This document shows positions 21,766 to 30,800 of a stretch of DNA of 64,000 nt, piece after piece; the first letter of the stretch is position 1, and the number at the start of each line of letters is the position of its first letter. The position numbers were made by a program, and so were the translations under genes. The DNA is from Vibrio ponticus (GTDB lineage: Bacteria; Pseudomonadota; Gammaproteobacteria; Enterobacterales; Vibrionaceae), in NCBI RefSeq assembly GCF_009938225.1, contig NZ_AP019657.1, positions 2,418,001 to 2,482,000 on the forward strand, in the 5' to 3' direction. The notes beneath the pieces were generated by a model. That model worked only from the letters and a program-made list of their open reading frames with translations, ran no database searches and had not been told where the DNA came from.

Positions 21766-22932
21766 TTAATCGATGATGATCAGTTCTGGCTCGGCGCGCT
21801 CTGATAACCATTCCGCACCGTTCTCTGTGATTACGATATTTTCTTCATGCACCATTGACTTACCTGGTGCGTAAACCATGCCTGGCTCCAGTGTCATGAC
21901 CATACCTGGTACTAGCACTGTATTGTCTGTTGCGGTGTTTGAAGGACGCTCTGTTAGCTCCATACCTAGACCGTGCCCTAGACGACCTACGTCATTACCT
22001 AAAGCACCATTTGCTTCTAGTACTTTCCACATAGCGTTGTAGATATCAGTGGTTGTCGCTCCAGGTTTCGCAGCTTCAAAGCCAGCGGTAGTTGCCTCAT
22101 AAGTCGCACGATATGCAGCTTTAGTTTGCTCACTCGCATGACCAAATGCCCAGTTACGGTCAAAGTCGGAGAAGTAACCATCACGCACTGCACCGGTATC
22201 AATGATCAACACATCACCTTCTTCAATCACGCGATCGGTAGGTCCCATAATGATGCTGTCATAACCGTCAGGACCAGAGCCTGCAATGATGTAAGGACAT
22301 TCATCAGCACCTTCTAGCAGCATATCAATGCGGAATTGCTTACAAATTTCGCGTTCTGTCATACCTGCACGTGCATATTCAGGCACACGTTTGAAGCCCA
22401 CATTGGTAATACGACAGATTTCACGAGTCTTCTCGATTTCAGCTTGAGACTTAATTTGGCGAAGACCGTGCATCGCAAGAGAGCAGTCAACGAAGTCTTT
22501 TTTCACTAGCGTTGTCAGTTTTAGATAGTTGTTCGTTGGCATACGTAGATGCGATTCAATACCTAGAGTTGCACCAACACGACCATGGCGACAAGGAAGG
22601 CTATTTAATGCGCTTGCTACTAGGCTGATACCGTCATCTTCAGGACGTGGTGATGGCCAGGTGATAATAGTGTCGATCCAAGTACCTGCCATACCGCTTG
22701 CGCCGATTTCAGGAATGATGGCGATTGGTTTGCCTTCTGCAGGAACAATTAAGAACCAAGGACGAGTTGGACTGTGCCAAAACTGTGTGTGGAAACCTGT
22801 GAAATAGCGAACGTTTGGCTCTGTTGTAAATAACATCGCGTCAAGTTTCATCTCATGCATGACTTTTTGGGCACGCTGAGTGCGCATTTCAAATTCAGAT
22901 TGTTCAAAACCACGGTTTAAATAGTTTTGCAT
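21766..22932 (-). CDS. M24 family metallopeptidase (creatinase/aminopeptidase P-like)
   Basis: A 388-residue two-domain hydrolase. The N-terminal creatinase domain (about 1-150) includes NVRYFTGFHTQFWHS. The pita-bread catalytic domain (about 160-385) retains the five metal ligands: D in IIDTGAVRDGY, D in FSDFDRNW, H in GHGLGME, E in LEPGM and E in VHEENIV. Relatives cleave X-Pro peptides, creatine or, as in DoeA of ectoine catabolism, a cyclic amidine, so the sequence alone does not fix the substrate. It is first gene of the minus-strand arm, divergent from a YheO/DauR-like regulator. ATG at 22932 has AGAGGT close upstream; the longer frame from 22983 is unlikely. Confidence 0.85.
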   Translation of the reverse strand: MQNYLNRGFEQSEFEMRTQRAQKVMHEMKLDAMLFTTEPNVRYFTGFHTQFWHSPTRPWFLIVPAEGKPIAIIPEIGASGMAGTWIDTIITWPSPRPEDDGISLVASALNSLPCRHGRVGATLGIESHLRMPTNNYLKLTTLVKKDFVDCSLAMHGLRQIKSQAEIEKTREICRITNVGFKRVPEYARAGMTEREICKQFRIDMLLEGADECPYIIAGSGPDGYDSIIMGPTDRVIEEGDVLIIDTGAVRDGYFSDFDRNWAFGHASEQTKAAYRATYEATTAGFEAAKPGATTTDIYNAMWKVLEANGALGNDVGRLGHGLGMELTERPSNTATDNTVLVPGMVMTLEPGMVYAPGKSMVHEENIVITENGAEWLSERAEPELIIID

Positions 22933-23262
22933 AGTGACCTCTATCATTTTGTAGGGAGAGAAGTTCAGCTCTCTAAAGTTCAATAATGTTTACGTTATGG
23001 AGCGAAGTATTAACTAGATTACAGTTAAAAAATGTGACCCAAGCCATAGAGTTAACTATCGTGCACTAAAATGAACTTTATTCGCCTAAAAATGTGCTTT
23101 AGATCTACATTTGGTAAACTATAGTTAACTTTACTATTGAAATGGCGAAGCGGTAATGTTTTTATAGTTACATAAAGTTAATCTTGAACTGCGGAGTTAG
23201 TTGATTTTTTCGACTAAAAATCGGAGAATGGATTAAAGTAAAGTTAACTGTAGTGTCCCGAA
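22933..23262. promoter_or_regulatory. Divergent regulatory region with repeated AGTTAACT sites
   Basis: This 330-bp AT-rich gap between the M24 gene and the regulator gene contains three perfect AGTTAACT palindromes (23050-23057, 23123-23130, 23242-23249). Related AGTTAA half-sites occur at 23023 and 23176, and there is an AACTATAGTT palindrome at 23117-23126. Clustering in a divergent promoter region suggests operators for the YheO/DauR-like protein. No other gene is seen. Confidence 0.65.
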
Positions 23263-23937
23263 ATGAATGCAACCAAATACCAATCTTTTAATGTAGAGTT
23301 CACTGAAAGTGACAGAGAGCGTTTGCAATCTTACTTTCGCTTAGCTGATACCATTGCCGACTTTATCGGTCCACATTGCGAGGTGGTTATTCACTCATTC
23401 GATAGTTTCGAGCAATCTGTTGTGAAGATCGTTAATGGTCATCACACCGGTCGTGAAGTCGGCTCACCGATTACCGATATGGGATTGAAAATGCTTGGGG
23501 TATTTGAAAGTACTGGCGAGGTCACACCAAAAAGTTACTTTACGACTAGCAAAGATGGCTCTCTGCTTAAATCAACAACTTGTGTTGTGGCAGGTGATAA
23601 CAATAAGCCAATTGGCTTGTTCTGTATCAATATGAATCTTTCGCATCCATTTCCAGAAATCATCAAAACTCTAATGCCAGATACTGCCTTGGTTGGCATG
23701 CATGAGAACTTTGGCTCTTCACCGACAGAAGTCATAGAGCACGCTCTCGAACATGCCATCAAAGACGTTGAACGAGATTCAACGATTAACTTAAAAGGTA
23801 AAAACAAAGCCATTACCAAAATCTTACTTGATAACGGCATTTTTGAACTGAAAGAGGCGACTGCATTTGTCTCTGAACGTCTTGGCATTACACGTCACGC
23901 GATTTACAAATACATTCGTGAATACAAATCGGAATAA
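23263..23937 (+). CDS. YheO/DauR-like PAS-HTH transcriptional regulator
   Basis: A 224-residue DNA-binding regulator. The N-terminal YheO-like PAS domain (about 15-130) includes IADFIGPHCEVVIHSF and LLKSTTCVVAGDNNKPIGLFCINMN-type sequence. The C-terminal HTH (about 175-222) has FELKEATAFVSERLGITRHA followed by YKYIRE, as in DauR, the D-arginine catabolism repressor. It is the first gene of the plus-strand arm, with ridA only 15 bp downstream. It is thus expected to control both the ammonia-lyase arm and the hydrolase/transporter arm, through the AGTTAACT sites (inference). Confidence 0.87.
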   Translation: MNATKYQSFNVEFTESDRERLQSYFRLADTIADFIGPHCEVVIHSFDSFEQSVVKIVNGHHTGREVGSPITDMGLKMLGVFESTGEVTPKSYFTTSKDGSLLKSTTCVVAGDNNKPIGLFCINMNLSHPFPEIIKTLMPDTALVGMHENFGSSPTEVIEHALEHAIKDVERDSTINLKGKNKAITKILLDNGIFELKEATAFVSERLGITRHAIYKYIREYKSE

Positions 23938-23952
23938 TGGAATAAAGAACAG

Positions 23953-24336
23953 ATGAAAACTCAAATCCATACAGAATCAGCTCCAGCAGCAATTGGTCCA
24001 TACTCACAAGCTCTAGCATTTAAAGAGTTAGTATTTACTTCTGGTCAACTGCCTCTCGATCCAGAGACGATGGCATTTCCTGAAGGCGGTATTAAAGAGC
24101 AGGCTCGTCAATCACTCGCGAACCTAAAAGCCATTCTTGAACAAAGTGGCGCAGGTATTGATACTGTTCTAAAAACAACCTGCTTCTTAGCTGATATGGA
24201 AGACTTCGTTGCATTCAATGAAGTGTACACAGAAGTATTTGGTACAGATTGCGCTCCTTCACGCTCTTGCATCCAAGCAGGTCGCCTGCCAAAAGATGCT
24301 CTCGTTGAAGTAGAAGCGATCGCTTACATCAAATAA
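23953..24336 (+). CDS. ridA: RidA family enamine/imine deaminase
   Basis: A 127-residue trimeric deaminase of the YjgF/YER057c/UK114 family. The N-terminal AAIGPYSQA, FTSGQLPLDP and the C-terminal CIQAGRLPKDALVEVEAIA with the substrate-binding arginine are all present. RidA hydrolyses 2-aminoacrylate, a damaging intermediate released by PLP eliminases. It sits directly before a PLP-dependent diaminopropionate ammonia-lyase that makes this intermediate, so a detoxifying or product-finishing role in the same pathway is likely. Spacing is 15 bp from the regulator and 64 bp to the lyase gene. Confidence 0.92.
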   Translation: MKTQIHTESAPAAIGPYSQALAFKELVFTSGQLPLDPETMAFPEGGIKEQARQSLANLKAILEQSGAGIDTVLKTTCFLADMEDFVAFNEVYTEVFGTDCAPSRSCIQAGRLPKDALVEVEAIAYIK

Positions 24337-24400
24337 TGATGCTCAGGGCGGTTGCTATCGCATCGCCCTTCCTCCACGCAATTTAATTTAAGTAGCTGCC

Positions 24401-25570
24401 ATGTTGAAACTATCTCTGAACTCAAATTACAACGGTGAAACTAGCCCTTTATTTACCCATCAAGCCGCTAAACAAACGCGCGCTTTCCACCAACAAATTG
24501 ACGGTTACCAACCGACACCGCTAGTTTCACTGCCGACATTAGCTCAACACTTAGGTGTAAAAGCTATTCTGGTTAAAGACGAATCAAAACGCTTTGGTCT
24601 CAACGCGTTTAAAGTTCTTGGCGGCTCTTACGCATTAGGTCGCCTGCTCGCCGATCACCTAAACGTGGACATCAGCGAAATCGACTTAAAAACAGTATCA
24701 GAAAAACTACCAAAGCCTCTCGTATTCACTACCGCGACGGCTGGCAACCATGGCACAGGTGTCGCTTGGGCAGCTCGTGAAATGGGACAAAAAGCAGTGG
24801 TATACATGCCAAAAGGTTCACCTCAAGCAAGCGTTGAACGAATCCGTGGCTTAGGTGCAGAGTGCATCGTTACTGACGTGAATTATGATGATACCGTGCG
24901 TTTAGCAAGCCAAACAGCAGATGAGAATGGCTGGACACTGGTACAAGATACAGCATGGGAAGGCTATGAAACTATCCCAACTTGGATTTCACAAGGCTAC
25001 ATCACAATGGCTGATGAAGCACTTGAACAAGCGCAAGCTGACAATATGACGCCAACGCACATCATGCTTCAGGCTGGCGTGGGCGCAATGGCGGGTGGGG
25101 TTCTTGGTTACTTTGCTGATGCATTAGGTGCTGACAATTTCAAAGCGATCATCGGTGAACCAAGTGCTGCTGACTGTATTTTCCGTTCAGCCGATGCTGG
25201 CGACATGACGCCAGTAACAGGCGACTTAACGTCTATCATGGCAGGTCTTGCTTGTGGTGAGCCAAACCCTGTTACTTGGCCAATCCTGCGCGACTGCTCT
25301 GACGCTTGTGTATCGGCTGATGACAGCATTGCTGCACTAGGTATGCGTATCCTAGGTAACCCTCTAAAAGGTGACCAAGCAGTCATCAGTGGCGAATCTG
25401 GCGCTATCACAATGGGTATTCTGTACCGACTAATGACCACTGATGAAGGCAAAGCGTTTGCTGAGCAGTTAGGACTTGGTGCTGACTCGACTGTGATGAT
25501 CTTTAGTACTGAAGGCGATACCAACCCAATACGTTACCGTGATATCGTGTGGAACGGCGCACACAGCTAA
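24401..25570 (+). CDS. dpaL: Diaminopropionate ammonia-lyase
   Basis: A 389-residue PLP enzyme of fold type II that converts 2,3-diaminopropionate to pyruvate and two ammonia. The PLP lysine is K71 in RFGLNAFKVLGGSYALG. TATAGNHGTGVAWAA (about 109-123) binds the cofactor phosphate, and VQDTAWEGYETIPTWI is the family motif containing a catalytic aspartate. GEPSAADC and GLACGEPN are also family features. The length matches E. coli YgeX (398). It is the last gene of the regulator-ridA-dpaL operon and ends before a strong terminator. Confidence 0.93.
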   Translation: MLKLSLNSNYNGETSPLFTHQAAKQTRAFHQQIDGYQPTPLVSLPTLAQHLGVKAILVKDESKRFGLNAFKVLGGSYALGRLLADHLNVDISEIDLKTVSEKLPKPLVFTTATAGNHGTGVAWAAREMGQKAVVYMPKGSPQASVERIRGLGAECIVTDVNYDDTVRLASQTADENGWTLVQDTAWEGYETIPTWISQGYITMADEALEQAQADNMTPTHIMLQAGVGAMAGGVLGYFADALGADNFKAIIGEPSAADCIFRSADAGDMTPVTGDLTSIMAGLACGEPNPVTWPILRDCSDACVSADDSIAALGMRILGNPLKGDQAVISGESGAITMGILYRLMTTDEGKAFAEQLGLGADSTVMIFSTEGDTNPIRYRDIVWNGAHS

Positions 25571-25599
25571 TTCGCACCACCACTCGATAGCTTAGAAAC

Positions 25600-25632
25600 A
25601 AAAGGCACAGTTCAGTGAACTGTGCCTTTTTG
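25600..25632 (+). terminator. Strong bidirectional terminator after dpaL
   Basis: AAAGGCACAGTTC and GAACTGTGCCTTT form a long stem with a tiny loop and T-runs on both strands. It serves dpaL and the convergent marR-type gene. Confidence 0.88.
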
Positions 25633-25682
25633 CTTAAAAATAAAAGTCTTATTAGGTATTGTCAGCCCTAAATTTCCGACAT

Positions 25683-26123
25683 CTAAAGTTTAAAAATCGT
25701 TTTAATGATCTCATTGGCTTTACGTAAATCATCATCAGTGACATTGCACAATCGGTCTTGATAACGAGAGTAAGCAACTAAGTCTTTTTCTCTATGGTGG
25801 TCATAAACCACTAAGCCTTTTTCAGTCAATACGAGGCGCTGTTTACGTTTATCATTAGGATGCTCAATGCGATCAATCAGCCCCAATTCAGCTAATTTGT
25901 TTAGCGTCTGGGAAATCGCACCTTTGGTCTTATAGGTTACTGCGACAATATCTGAAGCGGTAACAATTTCATGTCTGCCAATGTAATCAACAATATGCAC
26001 TTCATGGACCAGTAAGTTATCTTCCGTTCCATATGGTCGACTGACTTTGCCATACGCTGAGATTTTGTCTGCGACAATGTTGAGCGTATCCATTAAATGG
26101 CTGATTTCTTCCAGATCCTTCAT
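25683..26123 (-). CDS. MarR family transcriptional regulator
   Basis: A 146-residue winged-helix regulator. The DNA-binding region (about 55-100) includes IVTASDIVAVTYKTKGAISQ and the wing HPNDKRKQRLVLT; flanking helices form the dimer interface. It is divergent from a DAACS symporter-metC operon, whose promoter region carries a TTTAGTG/CACTAAA inverted repeat, so that operon is its probable target. The effector is unknown. Confidence 0.88.
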   Translation of the reverse strand: MKDLEEISHLMDTLNIVADKISAYGKVSRPYGTEDNLLVHEVHIVDYIGRHEIVTASDIVAVTYKTKGAISQTLNKLAELGLIDRIEHPNDKRKQRLVLTEKGLVVYDHHREKDLVAYSRYQDRLCNVTDDDLRKANEIIKTIFKL

Positions 26124-26589
26124 CGACTCTCACTTTTTTATTAATTTTCAGTAATATAAGTCCATACCTGAGTAACTTCAATATAGTAAATTGAGTCTGC
26201 CTCGAGCAAAAATCCCATATTACACCAGCACTGCCATTGCTAAGACCTAAACTCACACGGTTCAAGGCATATCTTTCGCGCAGGCAATGTATAGCTTTTC
26301 TCCACCAGCGACAATCCCCAATCCCCCCAGAAATCAATCCGGCTTTTTCGCAAGTTCGATGACCAATATTCATTCAATGTTAAAAACCATCGTCTGATAT
26401 TTGAGCAAGGTTAATGCTCGTAATTAAAGCTGTGAACGGTTAAATGTTAGCCCGATCACGCTTTACTGGTTTATTTAGAGTTCTATCACTAATTGAATAT
26501 TGATGCTTTGCTCATTTAGTTTAGTGAATATACCATTTTAGTGTAGTCACTAAACCATTTTAGTCTTATAACAAAATGAGTAAAAAATT
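26124..26589. other. Intergenic region between MarR gene and symporter gene
   Basis: A 466-bp gap. The right 60 bp hold the inverted repeat at 26537-26554 and two direct CCATTTTAGT copies (26533-26542, 26555-26564). The middle part has no convincing gene; a 118-codon open frame across it has no ribosome site and overlaps the MarR gene, so it is not called. Confidence 0.5.
26537..26554. promoter_or_regulatory. Candidate MarR operator
   Basis: TTTAGTG and CACTAAA form a 7-bp inverted repeat with a 4-bp centre, 36 bp upstream of the symporter start, flanked by direct repeats of CCATTTTAGT 22 bp apart. Palindromes of this size are typical MarR sites. Confidence 0.65.
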
Positions 26590-27822
26590 ATGTGGAAAAA
26601 ATTAGAACCCTACCGCTCATCAATCGTCTTGCTGCTTGCACTTGTTGCTGGTGCGACGCTTGGTATCGTATCTCCTGAACTTGCGCTAAAAGTTAAGCCG
26701 ATCGGGCAAATTTTCTTAAACCTTTTATTTATGATCATCGTGCCTCTTGTGGGCATTAGCGTAATGTCATCTATTGCTGAAATGACTGACCTTAAAAAAC
26801 TAGGCAAACTGCTTGGTCTAGTATTGGTTGTTTCAATCACTATGGCTGCAATCCCGGCTCTAGGCATCATCGGTGTTGCGTCTATCTTCGACCCTGCACA
26901 GGGCGTAGTTATTGACCTGAACGAGAAGTTCACCGGCGGCCAAGGTGGCATGGACTTCGTAAGCATGTTCACTACTAACGACTTTGTAGGTCTGCTATCT
27001 AAATCAAACATCCTTGCTCTAATCATCATGTCGGTTCTTGGCGGTATTGCGATTGGTCAAGCGGGTGAGCGTGGCAAAGTGATCGCTGAGCTACTAAAGA
27101 GCGCGAACGAAGTCGTAATGAACATCGTTGGTTTGATCATGAAAGGTGCACCACTCGGTCTTGGCGCATTCTTCGCAGCAACTATGGCGGAGCAAGACAC
27201 TGAACTACTGAGCACTTTTGCTAGCGCATCTATCCTGTTCTTCGTAACAGCCGCTATTTACTTCGTAATTGGCTCAGTTGTGTACTCATACATCGGTGGT
27301 GGCGTAAAAGGCGTGAAAGCTTTCTGGAAAAACGCTGCAGAGCCTTCAATCACAGCACTAGGTACATGCTCTTCTCTAGGTACGCTGCCGGTAACGATTC
27401 GCGCGGCGAAAAACATGGGTATCAAAGAAGAGATCGCGGATATCTGTCTACCGCTACTGGTTAACCTAAACAAAGGTGGCGTAGCGATGATTGCTGCACT
27501 GAAGATTGTCTTCATCTACGCAGTACTAGGCATGCCTTTCACATTCGACGTATTCGTTACCACTATGATCATCGCGGTTCTATCAGCAATCATCGTAGGC
27601 GGTGTACCGGGTGGCGCTTTCCTAGGTGAGATCTTCATCGTAACCACACTAGGTCTACCTCTAGAAGTTATCCCAATGTTGGTAGTAATCGGCACCATCA
27701 CTGATGCACCAGCAACACTACTAAACGTGATTCACGACCTAAACGCGACGCAAATCGTCGAGCGTTTCATGGGCAAGAAAGAAGCACAAACACAACAAAA
27801 CACAGAACAGCAGTTAGCATAA
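26590..27822 (+). CDS. Dicarboxylate/amino acid:cation symporter (DAACS family)
   Basis: A 410-residue inner-membrane transporter of the GltP/SstT/DctA superfamily. There are about eight hydrophobic segments plus re-entrant hairpins. The serine-rich hairpin appears as [15 protein letters not shown] (about 254-268) and the substrate/cation region as [11 protein letters not shown] (about 373-383). It is 22 bp upstream of metC, so the two form an operon. Since MetC-type enzymes split cystathionine and cystine, a sulfur amino acid or related substrate is the natural guess; aspartate, glutamate, serine or threonine cannot be excluded. Confidence 0.88.
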   Translation: MWKKLEPYRSSIVLLLALVAGATLGIVSPELALKVKPIGQIFLNLLFMIIVPLVGISVMSSIAEMTDLKKLGKLLGLVLVVSITMAAIPALGIIGVASIFDPAQGVVIDLNEKFTGGQGGMDFVSMFTTNDFVGLLSKSNILALIIMSVLGGIAIGQAGERGKVIAELLKSANEVVMNIVGLIMKGAPLGLGAFFAATMAEQDTELLSTFASASILFFVTAAIYFVIGSVVYSYIGGGVKGVKAFWKNAAEPSITALGTCSSLGTLPVTIRAAKNMGIKEEIADICLPLLVNLNKGGVAMIAALKIVFIYAVLGMPFTFDVFVTTMIIAVLSAIIVGGVPGGAFLGEIFIVTTLGLPLEVIPMLVVIGTITDAPATLLNVIHDLNATQIVERFMGKKEAQTQQNTEQQLA

Positions 27823-27844
27823 TAAATACAAAGAGAGTTATCTT

Positions 27845-29035
27845 ATGACTAGTAAAAACATGGAAACCAAATTAGTAACCGCAGGTCGTAAACCACGCTT
27901 TCTGCAAGGTTCAGTAAACCCAGTGATTCAACGTGCATCGTCTCTTGTATTTGAAAGTGTGCAACAGAAGAAACACGCAACGGCAAACCGTGCGAAAGGC
28001 GAACTGTTCTACGGTCGCCGTGGCACCCTTACTCACTTTGCTCTGCAAGATGCAATGTGTGAGCTAGAAGGTGGCGCGGGTTGTTACCTATACCCATGTG
28101 GTGCAGCGGCTGTTTCTAACTCGATTCTAGCCTTCGTTGAGTCTGGCGACCACGTACTAATGACGGGTGCCGCGTACGAACCAACCCAAGATTTCTGTAA
28201 CATCGTACTGAAAGACATGGGCGTTTCGACTACTTATTATGACCCAAGTGTGGGCGAAAAAATTGCCGAGCTAGTACAAGACAATACCAAAGTGGTTTTC
28301 CTTGAGTCACCAAGCTCAATCACGATGGAAGTACAAGACATCCCAGGGATTGTTAAAGCAATTCGCGCTATCAATGAAGAGATCATCATCATGATCGATA
28401 ACACTTGGGCTGCGGGTATCCTATTCCCAGCACTTGAGTACGGCATCGATATCTCTATACAAGCGGGTACTAAGTACATCATCGGTCACTCAGATGCGAT
28501 GCTAGGTACAGCTGTAAGTAACGAACGTTGCTGGGATCGCCTAAGAGAGCGCTCTTACCTAATGGGTCAAATGGTGGATGCCGATACTGCTTACGTTGCC
28601 TCTCGCGGTCTACGTACTATGGGTATTCGTCTTGCTCAACACGAGAAAGCAAGTATCGAAGTGGCTCGTTGGCTAGCAGATCGCCCAGAAGTAGCAGTGG
28701 TTAACCACCCAGCACTACCAAGCTGTAAAGGTCACGAATTCTATGTACGTGACTTCAAAGGCTGTAACGGTCTATTTAGCTTCGTACTCAACAAGAAGCT
28801 ATCGCAACAAGAGCTAGAGCTTTACTTAGATAACTTTAAGCACTTCTCTATGGCTTACTCATGGGGTGGTTTCGAATCACTGATTCTAGCCAACCAACCA
28901 GAAGAGCTAAATGCGATTCGCCCTGCGAATCCAGTAGACTTCGAAGGCACGTTGATTCGTATCCACGTTGGTCTAGAAAATGTGGGTGACCTAATCGAAG
29001 ACCTAGAAGCAGGTTTTGACCGCATCTACAAATAA
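27845..29035 (+). CDS. metC: Cystathionine beta-lyase
   Basis: A 396-residue PLP enzyme of the Cys/Met metabolism family. It cleaves cystathionine to homocysteine, pyruvate and ammonia. [20 protein letters not shown] (about 56-75) holds the cofactor phosphate-binding YxRxxxPT-like region. IDNTWAAG contains the PLP-pyridine aspartate, and [14 protein letters not shown] contains the PLP lysine. The [25 protein letters not shown] stretch and the [13 protein letters not shown] motif are MetC-typical. The length agrees with E. coli MetC (395). Co-transcribed with the DAACS symporter and divergent from a MarR gene. Confidence 0.92.
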   Translation: MTSKNMETKLVTAGRKPRFLQGSVNPVIQRASSLVFESVQQKKHATANRAKGELFYGRRGTLTHFALQDAMCELEGGAGCYLYPCGAAAVSNSILAFVESGDHVLMTGAAYEPTQDFCNIVLKDMGVSTTYYDPSVGEKIAELVQDNTKVVFLESPSSITMEVQDIPGIVKAIRAINEEIIIMIDNTWAAGILFPALEYGIDISIQAGTKYIIGHSDAMLGTAVSNERCWDRLRERSYLMGQMVDADTAYVASRGLRTMGIRLAQHEKASIEVARWLADRPEVAVVNHPALPSCKGHEFYVRDFKGCNGLFSFVLNKKLSQQELELYLDNFKHFSMAYSWGGFESLILANQPEELNAIRPANPVDFEGTLIRIHVGLENVGDLIEDLEAGFDRIYK

Positions 29036-29052
29036 TCATCTCTATTAACGCT

Positions 29053-29080
29053 AAAGCCTCGACTCTGTCGAGGCTTTGTT
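29053..29080 (+). terminator. Terminator of the symporter-metC operon
   Basis: AAAGCCTCGA and TCGAGGCTTT form a 10-bp stem followed by GTTCTATTT, 17 bp after the metC stop. Confidence 0.8.
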
Positions 29081-29216
29081 CTATTTAAACTGCCAAAAAA
29101 ATCGCATTAGTACTTACTACTTTAGCAGAAGATCAAATACACAAAGCAAAAGCCTTTTTATTTACTACGTCGTTCGATAACATCAACCAAGAATTGTTCT
29201 AGCCTCAGTGTTACTT

Positions 29217-30341
29217 ATGCCCCAGCACGAAATCGTCGTTTTTCCTTGGAATACTAATTTTGAAACAGGCATCGAAAGCATCGATGAACAGCACAAAATT
29301 TTGTTTCGCTTGGTGAATAAACTCGCCAATACCTTAGTCCATGAAAATCGCATTGAAGTCGCTGAAGTATTCGATGAGCTCGCTGCCTATACTGTGTATC
29401 ACTTCGAAGAAGAAGAACGAGTTTGGGCAGAGTATTTCCAGCAAGATGACTGGGCAAATCAGCATGTCAAAACCCACCAGTCTTTTTTACCAGACATCAA
29501 TCAAATCAAGCAGAATGCAGAAACCGCCAGTTGGCAAGAAACCATCGAGAGCATCCTGCAATTTCTTATTCGCTGGCTAGCGTTGCATATTCTCGATGAT
29601 GACAAAAAGATGAGTTTAGTGGTTGATGAGCTACGCAGCGACTACTCATTGGAACAAGCCAAAGAGCGAGCTCAGCTCAAAATGAAAGGCTCTGTCGGTG
29701 TCTTAATTGACACCGTTTTAAATATGTATGAAGAGCTCTCTTCTCACGCGATTGAACTTATCCGCGAGAAACATCGCCGCATCAAAGCAGAAAAAGATCT
29801 GCTTGCCTTAAACCATCAATTACAAAAGCTGTCGATTACCGATGAACTCTCTGGTTTATACAATCGCCGCCACTTTATGTTGATGATCGAAAATGAACTG
29901 CAGCAAGCTAAATTGCAGCAATCAATGTTGAGTTTTATCTCGATCGATCTAGACCATTTTAAAAAGCTCAATGACTCATTTGGTCATCTGAAAGGAGATG
30001 AGGCGATTGCCAAGGTAGGGCAGAGCTTAAACTCGATCTTCAGACAAAGTGAAGATCTGGTCTTTCGTATGGGTGGTGAAGAATTCCTGGTCGTCAGCCG
30101 TAATGCGACAGTGGATAGAAGTTTAAAGCTAGCAGAGCAAACTCGCCTTGCCGTACAGCAACTGACGATTTTCGATCAATCTCAGCAGCAACAAGTTCAA
30201 CTCTCCTGCTCTATTGGCGTTTTCTACCATACTCCGCGACCAGAAGATGATTTTCTCTACTATCTAGATAGAGTCGATAAAGCGCTCTACCAAGCCAAGA
30301 AGAACGGACGCAATACGGTCGTCAACGCCACTGCCAGTTAG
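29217..30341 (+). CDS. Bacteriohemerythrin-diguanylate cyclase (Hr-GGDEF)
   Basis: A 374-residue soluble sensor enzyme. The N-terminal hemerythrin domain (about 10-135) has all seven di-iron ligands: H26, H62, E66, H83, H87, H124 and D129. The C-terminal GGDEF domain (about 200-370) has the active-site motif FRMGGEEFLVV, so it should make c-di-GMP. The product-inhibition I-site is not canonical (R and D are four apart, not three). V. cholerae VC1216 (Bhr-DGC) has this architecture, with activity depending on the iron redox state, so oxygen or redox sensing is expected. Neither ATG 29217 nor GTG 29208 has a good ribosome site; the start is uncertain. Confidence 0.9.
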   Translation: MPQHEIVVFPWNTNFETGIESIDEQHKILFRLVNKLANTLVHENRIEVAEVFDELAAYTVYHFEEEERVWAEYFQQDDWANQHVKTHQSFLPDINQIKQNAETASWQETIESILQFLIRWLALHILDDDKKMSLVVDELRSDYSLEQAKERAQLKMKGSVGVLIDTVLNMYEELSSHAIELIREKHRRIKAEKDLLALNHQLQKLSITDELSGLYNRRHFMLMIENELQQAKLQQSMLSFISIDLDHFKKLNDSFGHLKGDEAIAKVGQSLNSIFRQSEDLVFRMGGEEFLVVSRNATVDRSLKLAEQTRLAVQQLTIFDQSQQQQVQLSCSIGVFYHTPRPEDDFLYYLDRVDKALYQAKKNGRNTVVNATAS

Positions 30342-30362
30342 ATAGAAGGACACCTAGCCCTT

Positions 30363-30659
30363 TCAGGATAATGCCTGTATACCATTAAATAGCATGGCTA
30401 GACCACTGACTAAAAAGAAAATACCTTTCACTGCATGCCAAAGTTTTCCAGACACGGATTTGCTTTTCCATGCAATAGCAAAGCTAACCACGCCAAAAAG
30501 CGAACAAAGAATTCCCCACATAAAATCATCCACCACTGGAGTGAAAATCACCGCATCTTGTATGCCTTCCGTGATGAAGTTATACCCCACCACGCTGACA
30601 AAACTGAGTAGTCCAATCAATATGATAAATTTAGTTAATAGTGCTCTGTTACTTTTCAT
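30363..30659 (-). CDS. Small hypothetical membrane protein
   Basis: A 98-residue protein with three hydrophobic segments (about 8-28, 44-64 and 77-96) and a basic loop WKSKSVSGKLW between the last two. I do not recognise a family. It is convergent with the Hr-GGDEF gene (22 bp gap). The upstream ribosome site is weak (GAG). The tRNA-Leu-derived repeats lie upstream on the same strand, separated by a possible terminator. Confidence 0.65.
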   Translation of the reverse strand: MKSNRALLTKFIILIGLLSFVSVVGYNFITEGIQDAVIFTPVVDDFMWGILCSLFGVVSFAIAWKSKSVSGKLWHAVKGIFFLVSGLAMLFNGIQALS

Positions 30660-30761
30660 TTTGTGCTCAGCTAAAGGCTATATCTTGTTAGCCATCAATA
30701 TCATCCGATTGGATTATAAGGAAAAAAACAACGAAGGGCTTTTTATATTCGAGCAGGTACA

Positions 30762-30790
30762 ACAAAAACCCTTAAAAGCCTGAGGTTTTA
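30762..30790 (-). terminator. Possible terminator at the far end of the tRNA-derived repeats
   Basis: On the minus strand AAAACC and GGTTTT can pair around a loop containing CTT/AAG, followed by TTGTTG. It would end transcripts that run from tRNA-Leu through the repeats. The stem is short. Confidence 0.45.
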
Positions 30791-30800
30791 TCGTTTAAAT

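Noticed and set aside
26017..26373. 118-codon minus-strand frame overlapping the MarR gene
   Set aside because: No ribosome site, composition unlike a protein, and it runs into the 5' end of the MarR gene in another frame.
25683..30341. Genomic island or prophage boundary
   Set aside because: No integrase, attachment-site repeat or transposase was seen; gene content is ordinary chromosomal accessory metabolism.
30394..30783. 129-codon plus-strand frame opposite the small membrane protein
   Set aside because: Its codons mirror the minus-strand gene, which has a clear three-helix pattern; this one looks like an antisense shadow.
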